Source of the DNA: Ideonella sp.
GTDB lineage: Bacteria > Pseudomonadota > Gammaproteobacteria > Burkholderiales > Burkholderiaceae_C
Assembly: GCF_016702655.1 (NCBI RefSeq)
Contig: NZ_JADJDO010000002.1
Coordinates: 310,001-374,000, forward strand
DNA length: 64,000 bases
Reading direction: 5' to 3'
The notes beneath the pieces are model-generated. The model had not been told where the DNA came from, did not search any database, and was given only the letters and a program-made list of their open reading frames with translations. Made by a program: the position numbers and the translations under genes. Below are positions 16,799-25,064 of the stretch, piece by piece (positions within the stretch are counted from its first letter, which is position 1; each line of letters begins with the position of its first letter).

Positions 16799-17338
16799 TC
16801 ACTTCACGTACACGCGGCCAACCATCGACGAATGGTTGATGCCGCAATATTCGTTGCAGATGATCGCGAACTGGCCCGACTGATTGGGCGTGATCTTGAT
16901 CACGTGCTCGAACCCCGGAACGGCCTGGATGTTGATGTTGGTCGGCTGCAGCGAGAAGCCGTGGTTGTAGTCCATCGAGGTCAGGTGCAGCTTGTAGGTC
17001 TTGCCCTTCTCGAGCTCGATGATCGGCCACCAGTTCCACAGGCGCGCGATCAGGTACACGTCGGCGCCCTCGGGCGGATGCACGACCGGGATCTTGTCGT
17101 CGGTCTCGGTGCGGACGGTGTACTTGTCGACCATCGCCTGGGTCTTGGCGGCGAACTTCTCGGGCGTCGTGCGGTAGGTCTCGTTGGACAGGTTCTGCTC
17201 GCCATAGACATGCCAGCCGACCATCATGAAGAACATCACCATGCACCAGGCAAAGGCGATCACGATCCACGTCCCTTCGACGCGGTCCAGCGGGTGTTTC
17301 CACCACAGTCGTTCTGATGGGGGAAGTATGGCGCTCAT
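16799..17338 (-). CDS. CuA-containing subunit II of the heme-copper NO reductase candidate
   Basis: 179 residues with one N-terminal membrane helix (residues ~22-44) and a periplasmic cupredoxin domain. The CuA ligands are all present: His126 (DYNHGFS) and the cluster C161-x3-C165-x3-H169-x2-M172 (CNEYCGINHSSM). It should accept electrons from a soluble cytochrome c or cupredoxin, unlike cNOR, which uses a heme c subunit. It has a single N-terminal helix, as in ba3-like and eNOR-like subunits II. Ten bp separate it from the subunit I gene. Confidence 0.9.
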   Translation of the reverse strand: MSAILPPSERLWWKHPLDRVEGTWIVIAFAWCMVMFFMMVGWHVYGEQNLSNETYRTTPEKFAAKTQAMVDKYTVRTETDDKIPVVHPPEGADVYLIARLWNWWPIIELEKGKTYKLHLTSMDYNHGFSLQPTNINIQAVPGFEHVIKITPNQSGQFAIICNEYCGINHSSMVGRVYVK

Positions 17339-17387
17339 GGGCTGGTTCCTCGTTCTGCGTTCGATCGGTGGGCCGTGGGCTTGCCGC

Positions 17388-17546
17388 CTACTTGCCCTGC
17401 GGAATGGTCAGGATGTCGATCACACCCCACAGCGAGTAGACGATCATCGGCACCATCACGCCGATGAAGAGCAGCAGGAACGGGTTGTCCAGCAGTTGCT
17501 GCATCCAGGGCACGGGTTCGTTGGCGTTGTGGTCGGTCGGGCTCAT
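17388..17546 (-). CDS. Small single-helix subunit of the heme-copper complex
   Basis: 52 residues with one transmembrane helix (FLLLFIGVMVPMIVYSLWGV). The ATG at 17546 follows AAGGAG with good spacing, which fixes the start against a longer upstream frame. It is the first gene of the operon, 49 bp before subunit II. Small one-helix subunits are frequent in ba3-like and eNOR-like complexes. It lies about 120 bp downstream of the FNR/Dnr box. Confidence 0.8.
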   Translation of the reverse strand: MSPTDHNANEPVPWMQQLLDNPFLLLFIGVMVPMIVYSLWGVIDILTIPQGK

Positions 17547-17663
17547 GAGGTCTCCTTCGGATGGCGCCCGGGTGGGCGGCAGGGCGGTGAAATTCTGCGG
17601 TCTCGACGCTCGCCGGGACTTGAACCAGTACAAGAATGGTGAAGGTCGGTAGCGAGTGTGGAC

Positions 17664-17677
17664 TTGATTTAAATCAA
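17664..17677. promoter_or_regulatory. Perfect FNR/Dnr box between divergent operons
   Basis: TTGATTTAAATCAA, an exact match to TTGAT-N4-ATCAA. It lies 118 bp from the start of the leftward eNOR-like operon and 36 bp from the start of the rightward CtaA gene. Symmetric position suits activation of either side. The Dnr-type regulator gene at 18858 is the obvious candidate to bind it. Confidence 0.85.
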
Positions 17678-17712
17678 ACGAAGACGAGGAACGCGGGGCC
17701 AGCATTCGCGCC

Positions 17713-18783
17713 ATGGAAATCGGCCAGATAGCCCAGCCCGCTCCTGCGCGAGACATCGATGACACCCGTGCGCACAGGCTTGCGTTCGTGCGCCGGCTGG
17801 CGCTGCTGTGCGCGCTGCTCGTGCTCCTGATCACGAGCCTGTCGGCCTTCATCCGCCTGTCGAAGGCCGGTTTGTCGTGCCCCGACTGGCCCGCCTGCTA
17901 CGGCCAGGGCCTGCGCGATCTGCAGCAGGGCCGCCCGGCGGAGGTCGGTGAGGGCGTGGCCACGGCGGCTGCGCGCCTGGCCCACCGCATCGTCGCGAGC
18001 ACGGCATTGCTGCTCGTGATCGCGATGCTCGCCGCCCTGCTGAGCGCCCCCAAGGTTGGGTTGCGCCCGGCCCGCCCCGCGCGGGTGCCAAGCAAGCATG
18101 GGGCGGCCCGGCGTTTCCTCGAGAGCGCGCGCCAGGCGCCGTGGCGCGAGGCGCGCGTCGCGCTGGCACTGCTTGCGCTGGCGCTGTTTCTGGCCGTGCT
18201 CGGCCGCTGGTCGAGCGACGCGCGCGTGCCGGCGGTCGCGATCGGCAACCTGCTTGGCGGCTTTGCGATGCTTGCGTTGTCCTGGCGCCTCGCCATTCGC
18301 GGCGCGCCGACCGCGTCGCCCGGCCTGCGGTTGGCAGCCTGGCTCGGCACGGCGCTGCTTGCCGCGCAGGTGGCGCTGGGTGGTTTGCTGAGCGCGTCCT
18401 ACGCGGCGACGAGTTGCACCTCGGGGTTGGCCGACTGCCTGGCTGCCGCGCGCGGCCTGCCGATTGGCGTGCTCGATCCCTGGCGCGAGCCGCAGCTGGC
18501 GGCCCTGCCGCCGATCAACCCGTCGGGCGCGCTCGCGCTGGCGGCGCACGGGCTGCTTGGTCTGGCCACGACGCTGGTCCTCGCCGGTGTGGCCGTCGGC
18601 GCCTTGCGCACCGGTCGGCGCGCCGCCGGTGCGCTGCTGCTGGCCGGGATCGCGCTCGCCGGAGCGCTCGGCTGGACGATGGCGAGCCAGGGCCCGACCT
18701 TGGCGCTCGCCCTGGCGCACAACGTCGTTGCCGCACTGCTGCTGGCGACCGCCTTCGAGCTGACGCGCGGCGCAGCCGGGTGA
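17713..18783 (+). CDS. ctaA: COX15/CtaA family heme A synthase-like protein
   Basis: 356 residues, eight hydrophobic helices. Conserved heme His positions appear in AARLAHRIVAST, LAAHGLLGLAT and LALAHNVVAA, and a loop Cys pair is present (CTSGLADC). CtaA oxidises the C8 methyl of heme O to make heme A in the membrane. Divergent from the operon that contains ctaB and sharing the FNR/Dnr box, it suggests that the NO reductase candidate uses an A-type heme. Atypical stretches (residues 110-150) are Arg/Ala-rich and not well conserved in the family. Confidence 0.85.
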   Translation: MEIGQIAQPAPARDIDDTRAHRLAFVRRLALLCALLVLLITSLSAFIRLSKAGLSCPDWPACYGQGLRDLQQGRPAEVGEGVATAAARLAHRIVASTALLLVIAMLAALLSAPKVGLRPARPARVPSKHGAARRFLESARQAPWREARVALALLALALFLAVLGRWSSDARVPAVAIGNLLGGFAMLALSWRLAIRGAPTASPGLRLAAWLGTALLAAQVALGGLLSASYAATSCTSGLADCLAAARGLPIGVLDPWREPQLAALPPINPSGALALAAHGLLGLATTLVLAGVAVGALRTGRRAAGALLLAGIALAGALGWTMASQGPTLALALAHNVVAALLLATAFELTRGAAG

Positions 18784-18857
18784 TCGGCGCGCGCCCGGTC
18801 GGGGCCGTCGTCGCCTGCAGGCACAATCGACGCTGTTCCCGACCGGAGACCCCCTCG

Positions 18858-19562
18858 ATGGAAGCGCGCCCGTTCGACGTGCCCAGGTATCTCTCTGTGC
18901 TGCCGTTGTTCAACGACATGAGCCCGACCGAGCTGCGCCAGGTGGCCGACGGCTGCACGTTGCGCAGGCTCGCGCGCAGCGACATGGTGTTTCGCATGGG
19001 CGACGCGTGCAACGAGTTCCACGTCGTCGTGACCGGCCAGGTCAAGCTGTTCGTGCTCTCGCCCGCGGGTCAGGAGAAGGTGGTCGAGCTGATCGGCCCC
19101 GGGCAGAGCTTTGCCGAGGCGATCATGTTCACCAACCGGCCTTACATCCTCTCGGCGCAGTCGCTCGTCGACACGCTGCTGCTGACTGTCTCCAAGCAGG
19201 CGGTGCTGGCCGAGATCGAGCGCGACCACCGCTTTGCGCTGCGCATGTTGGCTGGCGTGTCGCGCCGCCTGCACGGACTGGTGCACGACGTGGAGGCCTA
19301 CTCGCTGCACTCCGGGCTGCAGCGCGTGATCGGCTTCCTGCTGCGCGACCAGGCGCTCGAGGACGGCGAGCCCGGCGCGGTGCGCACGGTCTCGCTGCCG
19401 GTGAGCAAGGCGACGATCGCGTCGCGCCTGTCGCTGACGCCGGAATACTTCTCGCGCGTGCTGCACGAGCTCGAGGCGCACGGCCTGATCTCGATCGACC
19501 GGCGCGACATCCGCATCCTCGACGCACAGCGGCTGTCGGCCTACCAGCTCGCCGGCGTGTAG
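18858..19562 (+). CDS. dnr: Crp/Fnr-family regulator, Dnr type (nitric oxide responsive candidate)
   Basis: 234 residues: cyclic-nucleotide-binding-like domain (residues ~20-120), dimer helix, then a winged helix (SKATIASRLSLTPEYFSRVL). The N-terminal Cys cluster of FNR is missing, so it is not an Fe-S O2 sensor. The recognition helix and overall length fit the Dnr/NnrR branch that uses heme to sense NO. It lies 74 bp after ctaA on the same strand. Likely target: the perfect box at 17664 and the near-match upstream of nirS. The exact subgroup is inferred from motif pattern. Confidence 0.85.
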   Translation: MEARPFDVPRYLSVLPLFNDMSPTELRQVADGCTLRRLARSDMVFRMGDACNEFHVVVTGQVKLFVLSPAGQEKVVELIGPGQSFAEAIMFTNRPYILSAQSLVDTLLLTVSKQAVLAEIERDHRFALRMLAGVSRRLHGLVHDVEAYSLHSGLQRVIGFLLRDQALEDGEPGAVRTVSLPVSKATIASRLSLTPEYFSRVLHELEAHGLISIDRRDIRILDAQRLSAYQLAGV

Positions 19563-19593
19563 CCGGGGCCGCCGGCCGGCCGCGCTCGTTCGG

Positions 19594-20448
19594 TCAGGCG
19601 CGGCTCGCCATCGCCTCGCCGAGCCGGATCGCTCGCCCCGGCGCCCAGGCGGCGTCGAAGCGCAAGGCGTCGCCCTTCGGAAACAGCAGCACGACCGTGG
19701 AGCCGAGCAGGAAGCGGCCCATCTCGTCGCCCTGGCGCAGGTGGATGCCCTGGTCCGCGTAGTGCCATTCGCGCAGGGCGCCACTGCGCGGCGGCGTGAC
19801 GACGCCGTGCCAGACCGTCGCCATGCTGCCGACGATGGTCGCGCCGACGAGCACGAGCACGAATGGCGTGCCGCGCGCCGACTCGAACACGCACACCACT
19901 CGCTCGTTGCGTGCGAACAGGCCCGGAACCGTGCGCGCCGTGACCGGGTTGACCGAGAACAGCGCCCCCGGCACGTGGATCATGCGCAGCAGCCGCCCAT
20001 CGCAGGGCATGTGGATGCGGTGATAGTCCTTCGGGCTCAGATACAGCGTCGCGAACGATCCGTCGTCGAAGTCCGCGGCGAGCGCCGCGTCGGCGCCGAC
20101 GAGCGCCGTCGTCGTATAGCGGTGGCCCTTGGCCTGGATGATCTGGTTGCGCTTGACGATCGCGCCGAACTGGCTGATCGCGCCGTCGACCGGGCACACC
20201 AGGTCGGCCGTGGCGATCGTCCGCGCGCCGGGCTTCAGGGCGCGGGTGAAGAAGTCGTTGAAGCTCGCGTAGCGCGCGATGTCGGGCTCGGCGGCCTCGC
20301 TCATGTCGACCCCGTACTTGCGCACGAACCAGGCGATCAGCCGCGTCGTCTTGGCGCCGCGCTGCGCATTGGCGATGCGCCCGGCGCGCGCGGTCAGCGC
20401 CTGCTTGGGCAGCAGGTACTGGGGCAGGACGGCGAGGCGCTCGGGCAT
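19594..20448 (-). CDS. psd: Phosphatidylserine decarboxylase
   Basis: 284 residues from the ATG at 20448 (a further ATG lies nine codons upstream). The autocatalytic cleavage motif LGST (FLLGSTVVLLF) is present near the C-terminus and gives the pyruvoyl group. HRIHMPCDG and a VNPVTARTVPGLFARNERV block are typical of the family. It makes phosphatidylethanolamine from phosphatidylserine at the membrane. Convergent with the regulator gene, no functional link to denitrification apparent. Confidence 0.95.
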   Translation of the reverse strand: MPERLAVLPQYLLPKQALTARAGRIANAQRGAKTTRLIAWFVRKYGVDMSEAAEPDIARYASFNDFFTRALKPGARTIATADLVCPVDGAISQFGAIVKRNQIIQAKGHRYTTTALVGADAALAADFDDGSFATLYLSPKDYHRIHMPCDGRLLRMIHVPGALFSVNPVTARTVPGLFARNERVVCVFESARGTPFVLVLVGATIVGSMATVWHGVVTPPRSGALREWHYADQGIHLRQGDEMGRFLLGSTVVLLFPKGDALRFDAAWAPGRAIRLGEAMASRA

Positions 20449-20528
20449 GGGGGGCGGATTGTAGTCAGTCGGCACAGCCGTGTCGCCGCCGCGACAGACG
20501 CGGATCCGAAACTTCGGGGCAGCCGAGG

Positions 20529-20849
20529 TCAGGCGGCGATGCGGCGCAGCGTCCGCGGCGCAAGGTGGTTGAGTTCCTTCAACAGGCTCGGTGCGAGCGG
20601 CGCCAACTGCTCGAAACGGTTGCTTGGCGCCTCGATCACGAGAACCGCGATCGGCAGCGCGGCAAGGTTCTGCTGATATTGCAGATTGCCGTCCATTGTC
20701 AGGAATACGTCGAATCGGGTTGCAGCAAGGGCGAGCAGCTTGCCGTTCTTGATGCCCGCCCAGCCGCTACGCTGGACGGTGGCTGTCTCGTGGCCGACGA
20801 GCAGCGTGGCGAGGCGGCGCGGCAAGTCCTCGTCAAGCAGGATGCGCAT
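20529..20849 (-). CDS. DUF5615 PIN-like toxin
   Basis: 106 residues. The N-terminus MRILLDEDLPRRL with a conserved Asp/Glu pair and the later FLTMDGNLQYQQN match the DUF5615 PIN-like nuclease fold often paired with DUF433 antitoxins. It overlaps the upstream DUF433 gene by 17 bp. Predicted RNase toxin of a type II toxin-antitoxin module; activity is inferred from family. Confidence 0.8.
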   Translation of the reverse strand: MRILLDEDLPRRLATLLVGHETATVQRSGWAGIKNGKLLALAATRFDVFLTMDGNLQYQQNLAALPIAVLVIEAPSNRFEQLAPLAPSLLKELNHLAPRTLRRIAA

Positions 20850-21051
20850 GTTCCGTCAATGACGTGCGCGCCTGCTCGAGCACCGCGACCGCGAGCTCGC
20901 GGGTGACGGAGGGAAAGTCGTCGAGAAAGACGTCCAGCGAGTCGCCCGCTTCGAGATGGTCGAAAAGCGACTTGACGGGCACCCGCGTGCCTGCGAAGAC
21001 GGGAGTTCCGCTGTGGATCTCGGGGTCGACGGTGATCAGCGGTGCAGTCAT
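20833..21051 (-). CDS. DUF433 antitoxin
   Basis: 72 residues with the DUF433 pattern (ITVDPEIHSGTPVFAGTRVPV...LFDHLEAGDSLDVFLDDFPSVT). This is a small winged-helix DNA-binding antitoxin. It precedes and overlaps the PIN-like toxin gene, the standard order for this module. It probably autoregulates the pair from the 215-bp upstream gap. Confidence 0.88.
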   Translation of the reverse strand: MTAPLITVDPEIHSGTPVFAGTRVPVKSLFDHLEAGDSLDVFLDDFPSVTRELAVAVLEQARTSLTEHAHPA

Positions 21052-21266
21052 GGCGGAGCGTACGTCGAGGGATGGGCGAAGTCTACTGCGCAGCGCCAGG
21101 TGCGTACCGGAGCCCAGGCACCACGCTTGCAGGCGCGCTTTCGCCGCCCGGAGCCCTCGACGGAACCGCGCAATCTACCTTCGCGTCACCGTGAGAGGCG
21201 GATCCTGATTGCTGGTTCTCAGCGATCGCCGGAACAGGTAGCGATGCAAGCGAAGCTCCACGAGCA

Positions 21267-21716
21267 TCATTCTGCGTCCCTGTCGGCCGGTCTCGCGAAG
21301 ACGCCGCTGAGTGCAAGCAGCGACTCCCCACCGTTGGCCACATGGAACGGAAGATTGTTGCCTTTGGCTTCGTCGCCTCTGCGGCAGAGGTATGACCAGA
21401 ACGCCTCGATCGTCTGATCGTGGCCCTCCGCGCGCAGTCCGATGTGCCGCGCAACATCCTCGCGTGTGAGATAGAGCGACCGCCCGGTTGCGGGGTCCAC
21501 GACAAAGCTTCCAAGTTGCGCCTGATGTGCCGCGATGCGAAGCCAGGCGTCGTCCAGGTTCGATGCGCTCAGTTGCGCGATGCCAATGACAGGCAAGTCG
21601 TTGATCAGTGCCGCCGTGGCTTCGTTCAACTGGCGACCACAGCCGTTGCCTTCCACCATCAGCGCCTCCCAATCTGCGACTTCCGCAAGGCTGTATTTGG
21701 GGATGACGAACGGCAT
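21267..21716 (-). CDS. Hypothetical protein
   Basis: 149 residues, no recognised family, no signal peptide or membrane segment. The sequence is less GC-biased in its codons than the neighbours and has a mixed composition typical of a real soluble protein (YLTREDVARHIGLRAEGHDQ looks helix-turn-helix-like, but weakly). It lies 30 bp beyond the nirN stop and in the same direction, so it could be read from the nir operon, though it sits among accessory genes. Function unknown. Confidence 0.55.
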   Translation of the reverse strand: MPFVIPKYSLAEVADWEALMVEGNGCGRQLNEATAALINDLPVIGIAQLSASNLDDAWLRIAAHQAQLGSFVVDPATGRSLYLTREDVARHIGLRAEGHDQTIEAFWSYLCRRGDEAKGNNLPFHVANGGESLLALSGVFARPADRDAE

Positions 21717-21746
21717 GGGAAGTGCACCGATTGCAACGGGTCGATG

Positions 21747-23312
21747 TTAGTGCGACGTCCCCTCCGACCGCGTGATCTTGTTCCAGACGTTGTACTTGCC
21801 CACCGGCTTGCTCATCGGCAGGCGCTTGACCTCCTTGAAGGTCGTGGCGTCGTACACGATCAGCGCGCCGTCGGCCTCCCACAGGCTCGCCAGCGCGTAG
21901 CGGCCGTCCTTCGTGAACTCGATGTGCGCCAGCGTGCGGCCCGGCTCGCGCACCTCGCCTACCGGCTCCAGCGTGCGCTTGTCGATGATGGTCAGCGTGT
22001 CCTTGGCCGTAGGGCTCATCATCGAGTCGACCCAGGCGTAGCGCGTGGCCTCGTGGCTGCGCATGAAGAAGCCCGGGCCGGGTGTCGGGATCGTCTTGAC
22101 GGTCTTCCACGTTCCCATGTCGATCACGGTTACCGCGCCGTCTTTCAGGTTCGGGCTCGCGAGTACGCGCCGGCCCTCCCAGTCGAAGGTGATGCCCGAG
22201 CCGAGGTGCGGCATGCCGGCGATCGGCAGATCCGCCACCTTGCGGCGGATGTCGAGGTTCACGACCTGTGCGCTCGCCTTGCCGTCGGCGCGCGGCCGCG
22301 TCGCGCCGAGCGCATGGCGGTAGCTCGCGTCGAAGAAGAAGTCGTCCAGCGGTTCTTCGAGCGGCGTGCGCCGCACGCCGAAGGTGCCGGGCTGGGCGAT
22401 GCCCTCGCCCATCTTGTAATCGTGGACCAGGCCGTCGTAGATGGGCGGAGCCTTGGGGTCGTAAGAGATCTCCCACAACTGCGGGATGTCCTTCAACGCG
22501 ACGACGAAGCTCTTGCGCGGCGCGGCGTCGTACACCGCCGAGACGCGCGAGCTCGACTTGCCGTCGAGCGTTGCCGCGGCATAGGTCCTGACGAGCTTCA
22601 GGTCGGCGTCGAACAGCGCCACCGTGTGCGGCAGGTAGTTCGCCGCCATGACCCACTGGCCGTCGCCGCTGACGGCGACGTTGCGCATGTTCAGCCCGGC
22701 GCGCACTTCGGCCACGACGGCGAGGTTCCAGAGGTCGAACTTCGTGATCCAGCCGTCGCGCGAGCCGAAGAAGACGTAGCGTCCGTCGGGCGTGAACTTG
22801 GGTCCGCCGTGCAGCGCGTAGCGGCTCGCGAAGCGGTGCATGACCTCGAAGCGGTCGCCATCGACGACCGAGACATGATGGTCGCCGCCCTCGACGACGA
22901 TGAACACGTTCATCGGGTCGGCACGCCACTTCGGCTTGTGGGGCAGCTTCCCGGCGTCGGTGACTTCGAGCCGCGACGCGCGGATATCGCCATCGCTCCA
23001 GGCCGGTGCGGGCGACACCGGCGCGTAGACCCACTGCGCCAGCGCGTCGATCTCGTCGGCCGACAGCTTGTCGGCAAAGCCCGCCATCTGCGTCGCGACC
23101 CGGCCCTGCGCGATGACCTTCTGCGCGTCGGCGCGGCGCAGCCGCGCCAGGCTCTCGGGCAGCAGCGCCGGACCCATCGCGCCGGTACGCTGCGCACCGT
23201 GGCAGGCGGCGCAGTGCTGGCCGTAGAGCGCTGCCGGGTCGGGCGCGGCATGCGCTGTCAGCGGCGGCGTGAGCAGCAGCGCCGCCGCGAGCCGGCGCCA
23301 GTACTTCAGCAT
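21747..23312 (-). CDS. nirN: NirN, cytochrome cd1-like dehydrogenase of heme d1 synthesis
   Basis: 521 residues with signal peptide, a heme c motif (HCAACHG) and an eight-bladed propeller resembling NirS. NirN catalyses the last step of heme d1 formation, introducing the acrylate double bond, and helps load d1 into NirS in the periplasm. The ATG at 23312 overlaps the nirJ stop by 7 bp. It lacks the full NirS active-site context and is encoded at the end of the biosynthetic set, which separates it from NirS itself. Confidence 0.9.
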   Translation of the reverse strand: MLKYWRRLAAALLLTPPLTAHAAPDPAALYGQHCAACHGAQRTGAMGPALLPESLARLRRADAQKVIAQGRVATQMAGFADKLSADEIDALAQWVYAPVSPAPAWSDGDIRASRLEVTDAGKLPHKPKWRADPMNVFIVVEGGDHHVSVVDGDRFEVMHRFASRYALHGGPKFTPDGRYVFFGSRDGWITKFDLWNLAVVAEVRAGLNMRNVAVSGDGQWVMAANYLPHTVALFDADLKLVRTYAAATLDGKSSSRVSAVYDAAPRKSFVVALKDIPQLWEISYDPKAPPIYDGLVHDYKMGEGIAQPGTFGVRRTPLEEPLDDFFFDASYRHALGATRPRADGKASAQVVNLDIRRKVADLPIAGMPHLGSGITFDWEGRRVLASPNLKDGAVTVIDMGTWKTVKTIPTPGPGFFMRSHEATRYAWVDSMMSPTAKDTLTIIDKRTLEPVGEVREPGRTLAHIEFTKDGRYALASLWEADGALIVYDATTFKEVKRLPMSKPVGKYNVWNKITRSEGTSH

Positions 23313-24550
23313 GACGCGACGCGGATCCGCTCCGAGAACGGTGTCGTCTTGACGCGCGGCGCATCGGCCCCCGGGGCCAGGCCGATCTCGGCGTCGTCGA
23401 GATAGCAGCCCGGGTCCTCGGCCCAGGGGTCGCCCGTCACCTGCTGCGCGCGCACGCGCGTGTTGCCGCCGCAGATGCGCAGGTGCGCGCAGGCCCCGCA
23501 GCGGCCCGTCACCGGGCGCGGCTGCTGCTTCAGTCCGGCCATCAGCGGATCGGAGGTGTCGGCCCAGATCGCCGAGAACGGGCGTTCGCGCACGCTGCCC
23601 AGGTCGTGGTGCCACCACATCGTGTCGGGGTGCACGTGACCCAGGTTGTCGATGTTGGCGACGTGCAGTCCCGACGCGTTGCCGCCCCAGGCCTCGAGCC
23701 GCGCCTGCAGCGCATCGGCCCAGCGTGGCAGGCGCGCGCGCGCCCACTGCAGCAGGTAGACGCCGTCGGCGTCGTTGTTGCCGGTCACGACCTCGAGCCG
23801 GCCGCCGGCGACGGCATCGCCCCAGGCGGCGTCGAACAGCCGGTCGAGCGCATCGCGCGTCGCGGCGAAATGCGCGTCGCGGCCACGGTGGATGTTGCCG
23901 CGGCCGGCGTAGTTGAGGTGCGAGAAGTAGAACTTGTCGACCTGCTCGTCGCGCATCAGCTGCAGCAGCGCCGGCAGATCGGCCGCGTTCATGTCGGTCA
24001 TCGTGTAGCGCAGCCCGACCTTGACGCCGCGCGCGCGCAGCATCCGCAGCGCGGCGAGCGAGGCGTCGAACGCACCCGCCTTGCGCCGGAAGCGGTCGTG
24101 CGTCTCGCGCAGGCCGTCCAGGCTGATGCCGACGTAGTCGAAGCCTTGCGCCGCGATGCGCGCGGCCATGGGCTCGTCGATCAGCGTGCCGTTGGTCGAC
24201 AGCCCGACGTAGAAGCCCATGTCGGTGGCGCGGCGCGCGATCTCGAACAGGTCGGGCCGCAGCAGCGGCTCGCCGCCGGAGAGGATCAGCACCGGCACGT
24301 TGAAGGCCTTCAGGTCGTCCATCACGGCATTGACCTCGGCAGTCGAGAGCTCGTTCGGATAGTCGTGGTCGGCCGAGAGCGCGTAGCAATGCTTGCACGT
24401 CAGGTTGCAGCGCCGGATCAGGTTCCAGATCACGACCGGCCCGCGCGGCCGGCGGCCGGGCCCCGCAGGGCGGCCTGGGCTGAGCCTGGGGTAGGTTCCC
24501 GCGTGCTCGGCGGCGGCGAGCTCGCGCATGTACTGGGAGATGCGAAACAT
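23306..24550 (-). CDS. nirJ: NirJ, radical SAM enzyme of heme d1 synthesis
   Basis: 414 residues. The radical SAM motif is CNLTCKHC (C48-x3-C52-x2-C55) after the typical NirJ start MFRISQYMREL and VIWNLIRR. The C-terminal SPASM-like Cys region is GRCGACAHLRICGGNTRVRA with a further Cys in DPGCYL. It acts on 12,18-didecarboxysiroheme, replacing propionates with oxo groups. The region between residues 20 and 38 is longer and Pro/Arg-rich compared with the family. It follows nirH after a 25-bp gap. Confidence 0.95.
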   Translation of the reverse strand: MFRISQYMRELAAAEHAGTYPRLSPGRPAGPGRRPRGPVVIWNLIRRCNLTCKHCYALSADHDYPNELSTAEVNAVMDDLKAFNVPVLILSGGEPLLRPDLFEIARRATDMGFYVGLSTNGTLIDEPMAARIAAQGFDYVGISLDGLRETHDRFRRKAGAFDASLAALRMLRARGVKVGLRYTMTDMNAADLPALLQLMRDEQVDKFYFSHLNYAGRGNIHRGRDAHFAATRDALDRLFDAAWGDAVAGGRLEVVTGNNDADGVYLLQWARARLPRWADALQARLEAWGGNASGLHVANIDNLGHVHPDTMWWHHDLGSVRERPFSAIWADTSDPLMAGLKQQPRPVTGRCGACAHLRICGGNTRVRAQQVTGDPWAEDPGCYLDDAEIGLAPGADAPRVKTTPFSERIRVASC

Positions 24551-24575
24551 GAGTGATGGGGCGGTGAGTCCTCGC

Positions 24576-25064
24576 CTATTGTGCGGCGGGCAGCCGCAGG
24601 CCGGTCTTCTTGAGGATACGGCTGCTGAACAGGATCTCGTGGCCGCGGCACTCGTCGGCGAGCAGGCACTGGATCTGGAAGGCGAGCCGTTCGACCTCGG
24701 CCCGGTGGTGGGCGTGGACCATCGCGAACAGGTTGTACGGCCAGTCGGGCAGGGCGCGCGGGCGGCGGTAGCAATGCGAGACGAAGTCGAGCGCGCCGAC
24801 CTTCTCGCCGAGCTCGTCGACACGGTCGTCGGGCACGTCCCAGACCGTCATGCCGTTGGCGGTGTAGCCCAGGCGGTAATGGTTGGGCACCGCGCCGATG
24901 CGCCGCACCAGGCCCTGCTCGAGCATCATCGCGAGGCGCTCGCGGACCACGGTGCCGGGCACGCCGAGCTGCGCGCCGACCGTGTCGTAGGGGCGCGGCA
25001 CGAGCGGCAGCCCCGCCTGCGTGGCCTTGATCAGCGCGCGGTCGAAGGCGGAGAGCTCCTTCAT
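24576..25064 (-). CDS. nirH: NirH, siroheme decarboxylase subunit (AsnC-like)
   Basis: 162 residues, Lrp/AsnC-like fold (winged helix followed by ferredoxin-like domain). The sequence VSHCYRRPRALPDWPYNLFAM holds the family's His-Cys-Tyr-Arg-Arg block. With NirD, NirL and NirG it converts siroheme to 12,18-didecarboxysiroheme in the cytoplasm. ATG at 25064 overlaps the nirG stop by 4 bp. The H/L assignment is by gene order. Confidence 0.9.
   Translation of the reverse strand: MKELSAFDRALIKATQAGLPLVPRPYDTVGAQLGVPGTVVRERLAMMLEQGLVRRIGAVPNHYRLGYTANGMTVWDVPDDRVDELGEKVGALDFVSHCYRRPRALPDWPYNLFAMVHAHHRAEVERLAFQIQCLLADECRGHEILFSSRILKKTGLRLPAAQ

Noticed and set aside
13969..16839. Very long antisense open frame (956 codons) opposite the SCO1, ctaB and subunit I genes
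   Set aside because: It is a GC-rich shadow of well-supported membrane protein genes; its translation is Arg/His/Asp-rich with no domain.
15091..17546. Ordinary aa3-type cytochrome c oxidase
   Set aside because: CuA, SCO1, CtaA and CtaB would suit it, but the active-site Tyr position is Gln and no subunit III gene is present.
21747..23312. Second nirS copy
   Set aside because: The propeller and heme c domain resemble NirS, but position after nirJ and the sequence pattern fit NirN of heme d1 synthesis.
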